Positions 31,038 to 41,532 of a stretch of DNA of 64,000 nucleotides are shown piece by piece. Both the position numbers and the translations under genes were made by a program. Within the stretch, counting starts at the first letter, position 1. Each line of letters opens with the position of its first letter. Below the pieces are notes generated by a model. It searched no databases, was not told the DNA's origin, and saw only the letters and a list, made by a program, of their open reading frames with translations. Where the stretch lies: assembly GCF_001187435.1 (NCBI RefSeq), contig NZ_LFXA01000018.1:1-64000 (forward strand), written 5' to 3'. This stretch comes from Streptomyces caatingaensis. Its GTDB lineage: Bacteria; Actinomycetota; Actinomycetes; Streptomycetales; Streptomycetaceae.

Positions 31038-31876
31038 CGAACCAAGCCGAGGCCGCCGACCTGCCGGGCCGGCCGCGCGCGGCCGTTCCGGGCGGGCCCG
31101 CCACCGAGCGAGCGACCTGCGTCCTCGCGCCCAATCCGTCCGTGATGACCCTCGACGGCACCAACACCTGGCTGCTGTCCGAGCCGGGCTCCGGCCTGGC
31201 GGTCGTCGTCGATCCCGGGCCGCTGGACGAGGGCCACCTCCGGGCCGTCGTCGCCACGGCGGAGGCGGCGGGCAAGCGGATCGCCCTCGCCCTGCTCACC
31301 CACGGCCACCACGACCACTCCGACGGCGCGGCCCGGCTGTCCGAGCTCACGGGCGCCCCGGTGCGGGCGGTGGACCCGGCGCTGCGGGCCGGCGGCGGCG
31401 AGGGCCTGGCCGCGGGGGACGTGATCACCGTCGGGGGCCTCGACCTGCGTGTGATCCCCACGCCCGGTCACACGGCCGACTCGGTCTCCTTCCACCTCCC
31501 GGCGGACCGCGCGGTCCTCACCGGCGACACCGTCCTCGGCCGCGGCACGACCGTCGTCGCGCACCCCGACGGACGCCTCGGCGACTACCTCGACTCGCTG
31601 CGGCGGCTGCGGACGCTCGCCGTCGAGGAGGACGTCCGGACGATCCTCCCCGCGCACGGCCCCGTCCTGGACGACGCCCGGGGTGCCCTGGAGTACTACC
31701 TCGCCCATCGCGCCAAGCGCCTGGCCCAGGTGGAGACGGCCGTCGAGGCGGGCCACCGCACGCCCGAGCAGGTCGTCGCCCACGTCTACGCCGACGTCGA
31801 CCGCGCGGTCTGGCCGGCGGCGGAGCTGTCGGTCAGGGCGCAGCTGGACTATCTCGGGGAGCACGGGCTGATCTAG
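31034..31876 (+). CDS. MBL-fold metallo-hydrolase
   Basis: A 280-residue metallo-beta-lactamase-fold protein. Metal ligands are visible in L-T-H-G-H-H-D-H-S-D-G-A (HxHxDH), a later His in T-P-G-H-T-A-D-S and Asp in L-T-G-D-T-V-L-G; I-L-P-A-H-G-P supplies the last His. The C-terminal Y-Y-L-A-H-R and helical extension place it with LACTB2-like nucleases/hydrolases. It is coupled to the Nudix gene and ends at a shared hairpin before crp. Confidence 0.88.
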   Translation: MTNQAEAADLPGRPRAAVPGGPATERATCVLAPNPSVMTLDGTNTWLLSEPGSGLAVVVDPGPLDEGHLRAVVATAEAAGKRIALALLTHGHHDHSDGAARLSELTGAPVRAVDPALRAGGGEGLAAGDVITVGGLDLRVIPTPGHTADSVSFHLPADRAVLTGDTVLGRGTTVVAHPDGRLGDYLDSLRRLRTLAVEEDVRTILPAHGPVLDDARGALEYYLAHRAKRLAQVETAVEAGHRTPEQVVAHVYADVDRAVWPAAELSVRAQLDYLGEHGLI

Positions 31877-31979
31877 GCACGGCCGCGGGAAACGGCCGGA
31901 GTCCGTCAAGTCCGGCGCGCCCGGCGCCGTCAACCCCGCTCACGGGCGGCTCCCTTGGGGGTTCTCCGGTACATGCGGA

Positions 31980-32007
31980 AGCCCCGCCTCCGGGAGGGGG
32001 CGGGGCT
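31980..32007. terminator. terminator between convergent MBL and crp genes
   Basis: AGCCCCGCC (31980-31988) pairs with GGCGGGGCT (31999-32007) over a 10-nt loop. It lies between stops at 31876 and 32038. Confidence 0.75.
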
Positions 32008-32037
32008 CCGTCGTGCAGGACGGCGGGCGGGCGCGCG

Positions 32038-32712
32038 TCAGCGCGAGCGCTTCGCCAGGCGCTCGACGTCCAGCAGGATCACGGCGCGCGCCTCCAGGCG
32101 CAGCCAGCCGCGGCCGGCGAAGTCGGCGAGGGCCTTGTTGACCGTCTCGCGGGAGGCGCCGACGAGCTGGGCGAGCTCCTCCTGGGTGAGGTCGTGCACC
32201 ACGTGGATGCCCTCCTCGGACTGCACGCCGAAGCGGCGCGACAGGTCGAGCAGGGCCTTGGCGACGCGGCCGGGGACGTCCGAGAAGACGAGGTCCGACA
32301 TGGAGTCGTTGGTGCGGCGCAGGCGGCGGGCGACGGCGCGCAGCAGGGCCGTGGCCACCTCCGGGCGGGCGTTGAGCCACGGCTGGAGGTCGCCGTGGCC
32401 GAGGCCGAGGAGCTTGACCTCGGTGAGCGCGGTGGCGGTGGCGGTGCGCGGCCCCGGGTCGAAGAGGGAGAGCTCGCCGATGAGCTCGCCCGGGCCCAGG
32501 ACGGCGAGCATGTTCTCGCGGCCGTCGGGGGAGGTGCGGTGGAGCTTCACCTTGCCCTCGGTCACCACGTAGAGGCGGTCGCCCGGGTCGCCTTCGTGGA
32601 ACAGGGCGTCGCCCCTCGCGAGCGTGACCTCGCCCATGGAGGCGCGCAGCTCAGCGGCCTGCTCGTCATCGAGCGCCGCGAAGAGCGGGGCGCGCCGCAG
32701 AACGTCGTCCAC
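32038..32712 (-). CDS. crp: Crp, cyclic-nucleotide-binding global regulator
   Basis: A 224-residue Crp/Fnr protein. GTG 32712 is chosen because AAGGAGAG lies 8 nt upstream and it gives V-D-D-V-L-R-R-A-P-L, the start known for streptomycete Crp. The N-terminal cNMP-binding barrel includes P-G-E-L-I-G-E-L-S-L-F and R-T-A-T-A-T-A, the phosphate cassette. The C-terminal HTH is L-T-Q-E-E-L-A-Q-L-V-G-A-S-R-E-T-V-N-K. In S. coelicolor Crp controls germination and antibiotic biosynthesis. A 16-bp palindrome 63 nt upstream may be an autoregulatory site. Confidence 0.95.
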   Translation of the reverse strand: MDDVLRRAPLFAALDDEQAAELRASMGEVTLARGDALFHEGDPGDRLYVVTEGKVKLHRTSPDGRENMLAVLGPGELIGELSLFDPGPRTATATALTEVKLLGLGHGDLQPWLNARPEVATALLRAVARRLRRTNDSMSDLVFSDVPGRVAKALLDLSRRFGVQSEEGIHVVHDLTQEELAQLVGASRETVNKALADFAGRGWLRLEARAVILLDVERLAKRSR

Positions 32713-32774
32713 GAGTTCTCTCCTTGTCGACATGCACAGAGGACCGTGGTCCCCATGATGCCCGTCGGTAAAAC

Positions 32775-32790
32775 TGTGTGATCAAACACA
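32775..32790 (-). promoter_or_regulatory. candidate Crp operator upstream of crp
   Basis: TGTGTGATCAAACACA is a symmetrical TGTGT(6)ACACA site, close to the TGTGA(6)TCACA pattern bound by Crp family proteins. It lies in the 181-nt region between the divergent crp and endonuclease III genes, so it could affect both. Confidence 0.5.
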
Positions 32791-32893
32791 AGTGTGGCGC
32801 ATCGTCGGCGGAAGCCCTACGGCAGGGGTCCGATTGGGCTGTGCTTTTCCCGCGGCCGGGGCGGATGTCACTGCTGGGCTTTAGTCTGGCCGA

Positions 32894-33859
32894 GTGTCCA
32901 ATACGCCGGTGAGAGCACAGGGCAAGGGGGCCGGGAGGGTGACGTCGACGGAGGATTCCGCTGTGGGCGAACGCCCCGCCGCGAACGGGGCGAACGACGC
33001 AAAAGAGGCGAAACCGAGAGCCCGCCGGGCGGCGGGGAGGACGGCCGGGGCGGCCGAGGGGAAGAAGAAGCCCGCCGCCGTGAAGCCGGGGAAGCCCGAG
33101 TCGCGCACGGCCCTCGTCCGGCGCGCCCGGCGGATCAACCGCGAGCTCGCCGAGGTGTATCCGTACGCCCATCCGGAGCTCGACTTCGAGAACCCCTTCC
33201 AGCTCCTCGTCGCCACGGTCCTCTCCGCCCAGACCACCGACCTGCGGGTCAACCAGACCACCCCGGCCCTCTTCGCCGCCTACCCGACACCGGAGGACAT
33301 GGCGGCCGCCGACCCGGAGGCGCTGGAGCAGCTGATCAGGCCGACGGGCTTCTTCCGGGCCAAGGCGAAGTCGCTGATGGGCCTGTCCGCCGCCCTGCGC
33401 GACCGCTTCGGCGGCGAGGTGCCCGGCCGCCTGGAGGACCTCGTCTCGCTCCCGGGGGTCGGCCGCAAGACGGCCAACGTGGTGCTGGGCAACGCCTTCG
33501 GGGTCCCGGGGATAACCGTCGACACGCACTTCCAGCGCCTCGTGCGCCGCTGGCGGTGGACCGCCGAGACGGAGCCGGAGAAGATCGAGGCCGAGGTCTG
33601 CTCGCTCTTCCCGAAGAGCGACTGGACGATGCTGTCGCACCGCGTCATCTTCCACGGCCGCCGCATCTGCCACTCCCGCAGGCCCGCCTGCGGGGCCTGC
33701 CCGATCGCCCCGCTGTGCCCGTCCTACGGCGAGGGCGAGACGGATCCGGAGAAGGCGAAGAAACTGCTCAAGTACGAGAAGGGCGGCATGCCCGGCCAGC
33801 GGCTCAAGCCGCCGCCGGACTTCCCGGGCCCGCCCGCGCCCCCGCTGGGAGCCGCATGA
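32894..33859 (+). CDS. nth: endonuclease III
   Basis: A 321-residue DNA glycosylase/AP lyase. The Lys/Ala-rich N-terminal extension of about 80 residues is typical of actinomycetes. The helix-hairpin-helix is L-P-G-V-G-R-K-T-A-N-V-V-L, supplying the catalytic Lys; the catalytic Asp is in T-V-D-T-H. The 4Fe-4S site is C-H-S-R-R-P-A-C-G-A-C-P-I-A-P-L-C. It removes oxidised pyrimidines in base excision repair. GTG 32894 is 6 nt after a TAGTCT box, so the mRNA is probably leaderless. Confidence 0.93.
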   Translation: MSNTPVRAQGKGAGRVTSTEDSAVGERPAANGANDAKEAKPRARRAAGRTAGAAEGKKKPAAVKPGKPESRTALVRRARRINRELAEVYPYAHPELDFENPFQLLVATVLSAQTTDLRVNQTTPALFAAYPTPEDMAAADPEALEQLIRPTGFFRAKAKSLMGLSAALRDRFGGEVPGRLEDLVSLPGVGRKTANVVLGNAFGVPGITVDTHFQRLVRRWRWTAETEPEKIEAEVCSLFPKSDWTMLSHRVIFHGRRICHSRRPACGACPIAPLCPSYGEGETDPEKAKKLLKYEKGGMPGQRLKPPPDFPGPPAPPLGAA

Positions 33860-33928
33860 CGGACCGGCGCGCGGGAGCACCGCGCGCCCGACGGGCACGG
33901 ACCAGGGACGACCGGGGACAACGGGGAC

Positions 33929-34633
33929 ATGGGGAAGCGCATGAGGAGCACGTACGGCCGGGCCGACCGGGAGATCACCGTCACCGCCGAGGGGCTGCCC
34001 GCCTGGCTGGAACCGGTCGCGCGGGCCCTGCGGGACGTCGAGCCGCAGCAGCTGAGCCGCTACCTGCCCCCCGCGACGGGCGGGCGGCGCTCGGCCGTCC
34101 TGGTGCTCTTCGGTGACGGTCCGCAGGGGCCCGAGCTGCTGCTCCTGGAGCGCGCGGGCACCCTGCGCTCCCACGCCGGGCAGTCGTCCTTCCCCGGCGG
34201 CGCCCTTGATCCGGAGGACGGCGATCCGGCCAGTGGCGGGCTCGTGCGCGCCGCGCTGCGCGAGGCCGAGGAGGAGACGGGCCTCGACCCGTCCGGCGTC
34301 CAGGTCTTCGGCGTGCTGCCGGATCTGTACATCCCGGTCAGCGGGTTCGTCGTCACGCCCGTGCTCGGCTGGTGGCGCGAGCCCAGCCCGGTCGGGCCGG
34401 TCGATCCCGCCGAGACGGCCCGGGTCTTCACCGTCCCGGTCGCCGAGCTCACCGACCCGGCGAAGCGCGCGACCGCCGTGCACCCGAGCGGCCACCGCGG
34501 GCCGGTCTTCCATGTGGACGAGGCGCTCGTCTGGGGCTTCACGGCCGGGGTGATCGACCGGATCCTGCACTACGCGGGCTGGGAGCGGCCCTGGGACGCC
34601 GGCCGGGAGGTCCCGCTCGACTGGAGCTCCTGA
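33929..34633 (+). CDS. CoA-pyrophosphatase-type NUDIX hydrolase
   Basis: A 234-residue protein from ATG 33929 (ATG 33941 possible). The UPF0035-like motif R-S-H-A-G-Q-S-S-F-P-G-G-A-L-D precedes the Nudix box L-R-E-A-E-E-E-T-G-L. G-V-L-P-D-L-Y-I-P follows, a combination specific to CoA-diphosphatases (NudL/Pcd1). It probably trims oxidised CoA. It sits 70 nt downstream of nth and upstream of the MarP protease on the same strand. Confidence 0.9.
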   Translation: MGKRMRSTYGRADREITVTAEGLPAWLEPVARALRDVEPQQLSRYLPPATGGRRSAVLVLFGDGPQGPELLLLERAGTLRSHAGQSSFPGGALDPEDGDPASGGLVRAALREAEEETGLDPSGVQVFGVLPDLYIPVSGFVVTPVLGWWREPSPVGPVDPAETARVFTVPVAELTDPAKRATAVHPSGHRGPVFHVDEALVWGFTAGVIDRILHYAGWERPWDAGREVPLDWSS

Positions 34634-34704
34634 CCCGTCCCGTACCGCGGTCCCCGCGGACCCGCCGCCGTCCCGCCGACAACCGCAATGCGAGGCACCC
34701 TTCG

Positions 34705-35904
34705 GTGAACGTACTGGACATCGTGCTGCTGCTGGCCGCCGCCTGGTTCGCGGTCATCGGCTATCGCCAGGGGTTCGTGGTCGGCGTGCTCTCGGTGGTC
34801 GGATTCCTCGGCGGGGGCCTGGCCGCCCTCCACACGCTCCCCGTGATCTGGGACAGCGCCGCCGGTGACCGGTCCCCGGGCACCCTGGCCGCCGTGGCGG
34901 CGGTGGTCATCGTCATCGTCTGCGCCTCCGTCGGGCAGGCCGCGACGACGCACCTGGGCAACCGGCTGCGCCGTCAGATCACCTGGTCACCGGCCCGCGC
35001 GCTGGACGCGACGGGAGGCGCGCTCGTCAACGTCGTCGCCATGCTGCTCGTCGCCTGGCTGATCGGTTCCGCCCTCGCCGGCACCTCCCTGCCGACCCTC
35101 GGCAAGCAGGTGCGGGGTTCGAAGGTGCTGCTCGGCGTCGCCCGGGTGGTGCCCGGCGAGGCCAACACCTTCTTCGCCGACTTCAGCACCGCCCTCGCCC
35201 AGAACGGCTTCCCGCAGGTCTTCGCGCCCTTCTCGGCCGAGACGATCACCGCCGTGCCGCCCCCCGACCCCGAGCTGTCCGGCAGCGCCGTCGCCGCCGG
35301 AGCCCAGCGCAGCATCGTCAAGGTCGTCGGCAACGCGGCGGGCTGCGGGAAGGTGTTGGAGGGCAGTGGCTTCGTCTTCGCACCGCACCGCGTGATGACC
35401 AACGCCCACGTCGTGGGCGGGGTGACCGAGCCGACGGTGCAGGTGGGCGGCAGGGGCCGGCTCCTGGACGCCAAGGTCGTGCTGTACGACTGGAAGCGCG
35501 ACATCGCCGTCCTGAGCGTCCCCGCGCTGGAGGCGCCGGCCCTCCGCTTCGCCTCCGTGGACGCCGAGAGCGGCGGGAGCGCCATCGTGGCGGGCTTCCC
35601 GGAGAACGGCGCGTACGACGTGCGGTCCGCCCGGGTCCGCAGCCGGGTCGACGCCAACGGCCCGGACATCTACCACCGTGGCTACGTGCGCCGCGACGTC
35701 TACTCCCTGTACGCGACCGTGCGGCAGGGCAATTCGGGCGGCCCCCTGCTGACTCCCGACGGGCGGGTCTACGGCGTGGTCTTCGCCAAGTCGCTCGACG
35801 ACGCGGACACGGGCTACGCCCTCACGGCCGACGAGGTGCATGAGGACGTCGTGGCGGGCCGCACGGCCACGGCACGGGCCGAGACGCAGGGGTGTGCGCT
35901 CTGA
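34705..35904 (+). CDS. MarP-family membrane serine protease
   Basis: A 399-residue protein from GTG 34705 with GAGG 9 nt upstream. The first 150 residues hold four membrane spans of the CvpA (colicin V production) type, beginning V-L-D-I-V-L-L-L-A-A-A-W-F. The periplasmic trypsin-like domain has His in M-T-N-A-H-V-V-G-G, Asp in K-R-D-I-A-V-L and Ser in Q-G-N-S-G-G-P-L. Two Cys (in G-C-G-K-V and E-T-Q-G-C-A-L) could form the disulfide known to gate the mycobacterial MarP (acid resistance protease). A cell-envelope stress role is inferred by homology. Confidence 0.92.
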   Translation: MNVLDIVLLLAAAWFAVIGYRQGFVVGVLSVVGFLGGGLAALHTLPVIWDSAAGDRSPGTLAAVAAVVIVIVCASVGQAATTHLGNRLRRQITWSPARALDATGGALVNVVAMLLVAWLIGSALAGTSLPTLGKQVRGSKVLLGVARVVPGEANTFFADFSTALAQNGFPQVFAPFSAETITAVPPPDPELSGSAVAAGAQRSIVKVVGNAAGCGKVLEGSGFVFAPHRVMTNAHVVGGVTEPTVQVGGRGRLLDAKVVLYDWKRDIAVLSVPALEAPALRFASVDAESGGSAIVAGFPENGAYDVRSARVRSRVDANGPDIYHRGYVRRDVYSLYATVRQGNSGGPLLTPDGRVYGVVFAKSLDDADTGYALTADEVHEDVVAGRTATARAETQGCAL

Positions 35905-35958
35905 GCCGGTGACGGGAGCCGTCCGCGGAGGGGGAGGGCGGCCGCGCGCCCGGGGGGC

Positions 35959-36177
35959 TCAGCGGCCGCGGGGGTGGCGCAGCCGCGCCGAGACCCAGCG
36001 CGCGCGGCGCCGGATGATGCGCGGGATGCCGAGCCGGAGGTCGGCGGCCTCCCCCGGCGGGAAGGTGCCGCGGCACTCCTCCGTCCGCTCGGACACCTCG
36101 GTGGCCACAGTCAGCGCGGCATCGTCGTCGGCGCCGCGCCGCTGAGTCAGGTCGCGATGGTCGTGCGTCCAGCCCAT
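35959..36177 (-). CDS. small basic hypothetical protein
   Basis: A 72-residue protein from ATG 36177 (M-G-W-T-H-D-H-R-D-L-T-Q-R-R-G). The middle is acidic and Thr-rich; the end is strongly basic (R-I-I-R-R-R-A-R-W-V and R-L-R-H-P-R-G-R). It has one Cys and no recognised domain. It lies between the protease gene and the alpha/beta hydrolase gene on the minus strand. Support is by codon bias and position only. Confidence 0.5.
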   Translation of the reverse strand: MGWTHDHRDLTQRRGADDDAALTVATEVSERTEECRGTFPPGEAADLRLGIPRIIRRRARWVSARLRHPRGR

Positions 36178-36292
36178 ACCCCGGTCTGTGCCCGGGGCGG
36201 GAGGTCGGTAATCGCCCGGGGGCCCGGCAATTGGCCTATGCGTCGGGCAAGTGGCCGTTCGCCGGCCGTTCGTTCGATATCCGGGGGTGCTC

Positions 36293-37291
36293 CTACCGGT
36301 CCGGCTCGGAGTCCTTGAGCCAGCCGATGAGCTCCGTCGAGAAGGCCGCGGGATCCTCCTCGTGGGGGAAGTGGCCCAGCCCGTCGAAGAGCCGCCACCG
36401 GTAGGGCGCCTCCACGTACTCGCCCGATCCGGCGGCGCTGCGGGTGCGCATCACCGGATCGAGCGAGCCGTGGACGTGGAGGGTGGGCACGCGGACGGGC
36501 CGCTTCATCCGGCGGTTGAACTGGATGCCGTCCGGCCGCGCCATCGACCGCACCATCCACCGGTACGGCTCGATGGAGCAGTGCGCCGTGGACGGGATGG
36601 TCATCGCCCGCCGGTAGACCGCCACCGCTTCGTCGTCCGGCAGCCGGGGGCCCGACCAGTCGCGCATCAGCCGTCCCACCAGGGCCGCGTCGTCCGCGAC
36701 GAGCCGCCGCTCGGGCAGCCACGGCCGCTGGAAGCCCCAGACCGCGGAGCCCGCAGCGGTCTGCTGCGGGTCGGTGAGCATGGCCGAACGCCACCGCCGC
36801 GGGTGCGGCATCGAGGAGACCGCCAGCCGGCGCACCAGCTTGGGCCGCATCACCGCCGCCGTCCAGGCCAGATACCCCCCCAGGGCATGGCCGACCAGCG
36901 CCGCGTCCGGCTCGCCCAGCGAGCGGATGACGCCGGTGATGTCCAGGGCCAGATTGGCGGGGTCGTAGCCCCGGGGCGTGCGGTCGCTGCCGCCCACCCC
37001 GCGCAGGTCCATCGCGACCGCCCGGAAACCCGCCTCCGCGAGCGCCGGCATCTGGTGCCGCCACGCCCACCAGAACTGCGGGAAGCCGTGCAGCAGCAGC
37101 ACCAGCGGCCCCTCGCCCATCTCGGCGATGTGGAACCGCGCCCCGTTCGCCGCGACGTCCCGGTGCGTCCAGGGACCGTCGGGGCGCACGACCGCCGTGG
37201 GCGACGCGGCGACGGTCACCGGAGCGTTGGATTCCGGATGGTGGCCGGAACCGGGGGAAGCGGGCGCTGCGGGGGTATCGGGCACCGTCAT
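36293..37291 (-). CDS. epoxide-hydrolase-like alpha/beta hydrolase with altered nucleophile
   Basis: A 332-residue alpha/beta-hydrolase. The oxyanion motif H-G-F-P-Q-F-W-W-A-W, L-R-G-V-G-G-S-D, a cap domain of about 100 residues, the Asp in H-G-S-L-D-P-V and the His in G-L-G-H-F-P-H-E are all in place. The nucleophile elbow reads V-G-H-A-L-G-G, so the Asp of epoxide hydrolases (or Ser of esterases) is Ala (codon GCC, one base from GAC). The enzyme should be inactive, or the base is wrong, or another residue serves. ATG 37291 overlaps the upstream stop. Confidence 0.85.
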   Translation of the reverse strand: MTVPDTPAAPASPGSGHHPESNAPVTVAASPTAVVRPDGPWTHRDVAANGARFHIAEMGEGPLVLLLHGFPQFWWAWRHQMPALAEAGFRAVAMDLRGVGGSDRTPRGYDPANLALDITGVIRSLGEPDAALVGHALGGYLAWTAAVMRPKLVRRLAVSSMPHPRRWRSAMLTDPQQTAAGSAVWGFQRPWLPERRLVADDAALVGRLMRDWSGPRLPDDEAVAVYRRAMTIPSTAHCSIEPYRWMVRSMARPDGIQFNRRMKRPVRVPTLHVHGSLDPVMRTRSAAGSGEYVEAPYRWRLFDGLGHFPHEEDPAAFSTELIGWLKDSEPDR

Positions 37292-37746
37292 ACGGACGAG
37301 CGTGTCACAGATGCGCCCGCCTGGCTCGTGTCCTTCAGAGGACGGGGGTGAGGCTTGACCGTACCCAGCACCGCCGCCGTCTCCCGGGCCGAGCTGATGG
37401 TCTTCTCCGGCTTGCTGATCTTCTTGAACTTCCGCACGGCCAGCAGCCCGAGCAGCGCCGCCAGCACCAGGAAGGCGCCCCCCGTGATCAGGAACGACCA
37501 GGCGAGGCCCAGCCCCAGGTTGTGGATGCCGTACGCCGCCGCGAAGCTCAGCACCGGCAGCGAGAAGAGGGCCAGGGTGCCGGCCGCGGCGATCGCGCCG
37601 CCTCCGACGCCGAGCCGCTTGGCGTCCTCGCGCAGCTCGGCCTTGGCCAGTGCGATCTCGTCGTGCACCAGCGCGGACAGCTCCGTGGTGGCCGTGGCCA
37701 CCAGCTGGCCGAGGCTGCGGTCGGCACCGTCGTCGGCTGCGCTCAT
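37288..37746 (-). CDS. phage-holin-family (DUF1469-like) membrane protein
   Basis: A 152-residue protein from ATG 37746 with GAGGGAGC upstream. The N-terminal helix S-L-G-Q-L-V-A-T-A-T-T-E-L-S-A-L-V, then V-H-D-E-I-A-L-A-K-A-E-L-R precedes two membrane spans (about 48-72 and 80-104). A basic Lys-rich tail follows. This is the Actinobacterial Holin-X/DUF1469 type, a membrane-associated protein without proven holin activity. It is coupled to the alpha/beta hydrolase gene by ATGA overlap. Confidence 0.85.
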   Translation of the reverse strand: MSAADDGADRSLGQLVATATTELSALVHDEIALAKAELREDAKRLGVGGGAIAAAGTLALFSLPVLSFAAAYGIHNLGLGLAWSFLITGGAFLVLAALLGLLAVRKFKKISKPEKTISSARETAAVLGTVKPHPRPLKDTSQAGASVTRSSV

Positions 37747-37853
37747 CGCTGCTCCCTCATCGTCGTCGCTCCGTCGTCTGCGAGTCCTCCGCGGGCACCC
37801 CGGGTCCGCCGTGGGTGTTCCGCCCGTCTTCAGCGGATGTGAAGACACTCAGA

Positions 37854-39251
37854 TCATGCCGGACCATCGTCGCCGGTCGCGCGTCCGGAGGCGACTTCCG
37901 CCAGACGCCGGTGCTCGGCGGCCTTCGCCTCGAGGAGCGCGGCCATGCGCAGGTGGTAGTCGGGGTTGCCCTGCTCGTAGATGTCGGGGATGCCGTCCTG
38001 GTCCTCGTCCCGCTCCTCCTCGTCGCAGAGCTTCCGGTACTTGTTGTCGCGCAGCTTGAGGAGGACGCTCGCGACGACCGCCGCGATCAGCGAGCCGACC
38101 AGGACCGCGGCCTTGACCTCGCCCACCAGCGTCGGATCGCCGCCGAAGGCCAGCTCGCCGATGAGCAGGGAGACGGTGAAGCCGATGCCGGCCAGCGACG
38201 CGACCGCGAGCACGTCCGGCCACTTGAGGTCGGGGTTGAGCTCGGCGCGGGTGAACCGGGCGGCCAGCCAGGTGCCGCCGAAGACGCCGACCGCCTTGCC
38301 GACGATGAGGCCGAGGACCACGCCGAGCGTCTCCGGCCGGCGGAAGATGTCCGAGAGCGCCCCGCCGGAGATGGTCACCCCGGCGGAGAAGAGAGCGAAC
38401 ATCGGCACGGCCAGACCGGCCGAGAGCGGGCGCACCAGGTGCTCGATGTGCTCGCCGGGCGACGTCCGCTCGTCCTCGCGCCGGTGGCAGCGCAGCATCA
38501 GGCCCATGGCGACACCGGCGATGGTGGCGTGGACGCCGCTGTTGTACATCAGCGCCCAGTTGACGACGGCCAGCGGGACGTAGACGTACCAGCCCCGGAC
38601 GCCCTTGCGCAGCAGCAGCCAGAAGACGAAGAGGCCGAGCGCGGCGAAGCCCAGGGCGGTGAAGTTCAGGGTCGAGGTGAAGAAGATCGCGATGATGAGG
38701 ATCGCGAAGAGGTCGTCGACGACGGCCAGCGTCAGCAGGAACGCCCGCAGCGCCGACGGCAGCGCCGTGCCGATGACCGCGAGCACGGCGAGCGCGAAGG
38801 CGATGTCGGTGGCGGTCGGGACGGCCCAGCCCTTCAGGGAGCCGCCGCCGGTGGTGGCCACCGTGGCGTAGACGAGGGCGGGCGCGGCCATGCCGCACAG
38901 GGCGGCGACCACGGGGAGGAGGGCGGCCTTGGGGTTGCGCAGCTCACCGGCGACCAGTTCCCGTTTGAGCTCGATGCCGGCGACGAAGAAGAAGATCGCC
39001 AGCAGTCCGTCGGCGGCCCAGTGCTGGACGGAGAGGTTCAGACCGAGCGATCCGGGGCCCAGGTGGAATCCGCGTATGGACTCGTAGGCGTCCTTGATCG
39101 GCGTGTTCGCCCAGATCAGCGCGGCGACGGCCGCGGCCAGCAGCAGCACGCCGCCGACGGTCTCGGTGCGCAGCGCGTCCGCGAGGAAGTTCCGCTCGGG
39201 CAGCGGCAGCCGGCCGAGGAAGACGGAACGGTGGTTCTTGGGCGCGGCCAC
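37854..39251 (-). CDS. nhaA: Na+/H+ antiporter NhaA
   Basis: A 465-residue protein from GTG 39251 behind CAGGAGGT. There are about eleven membrane spans. The signature residues are the adjacent Asp pair in L-A-V-V-D-D-L-F-A-I, the I-E-L-K-R-E-L-V-A-G-E-L element and T-A-T-D-I-A-F-A-L. A hydrophilic 60-residue tail contains D-E-D-Q-D-G-I-P-D-I-Y, an acidic sequence resembling a Ca-binding loop, not typical of E. coli NhaA. It exports Na+ in exchange for protons. It lies downstream of acsA, separated by a terminator. Confidence 0.93.
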   Translation of the reverse strand: MAAPKNHRSVFLGRLPLPERNFLADALRTETVGGVLLLAAAVAALIWANTPIKDAYESIRGFHLGPGSLGLNLSVQHWAADGLLAIFFFVAGIELKRELVAGELRNPKAALLPVVAALCGMAAPALVYATVATTGGGSLKGWAVPTATDIAFALAVLAVIGTALPSALRAFLLTLAVVDDLFAILIIAIFFTSTLNFTALGFAALGLFVFWLLLRKGVRGWYVYVPLAVVNWALMYNSGVHATIAGVAMGLMLRCHRREDERTSPGEHIEHLVRPLSAGLAVPMFALFSAGVTISGGALSDIFRRPETLGVVLGLIVGKAVGVFGGTWLAARFTRAELNPDLKWPDVLAVASLAGIGFTVSLLIGELAFGGDPTLVGEVKAAVLVGSLIAAVVASVLLKLRDNKYRKLCDEEERDEDQDGIPDIYEQGNPDYHLRMAALLEAKAAEHRRLAEVASGRATGDDGPA

Positions 39252-39382
39252 GATGAGGACCTCCTGGGGTCGATCGACGGACACACGTGGGGTCACGTGT
39301 GCGAGTGCCGACCAGACTTCCCGGCGCGCCTGTGATTCTTGTCGAGTTCTATACGCGGTGTCCCTGTACTTTAGCCCGAATG

Positions 39383-39420
39383 CGTGAAGGGCGCCCGGCG
39401 GAAGCCGGACGCCCTTCACG
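39383..39420. terminator. terminator between acsA and nhaA
   Basis: CGTGAAGGGCG (39383-39393) pairs with CGCCCTTCACG (39410-39420); an inner CCGGC/GCCGG stem closes on a GGAA loop. It lies just past the acsA stop. Confidence 0.85.
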
Positions 39421-39436
39421 GCGCGTGGTCCTCTGG

Positions 39437-41410
<1,974 letters not shown>

Positions 41411-41532
41411 GACATCTCCCTTTCCCAGGGGGTCCGTTGCGTCCCGGGCATAGCTCACCAGGTGGGGGCGGACCCTGACAAGGGGTGACGGAGGAATGGT
41501 GGTTTAGACCTGTTGGGGGTGGTCGGTCGAGG

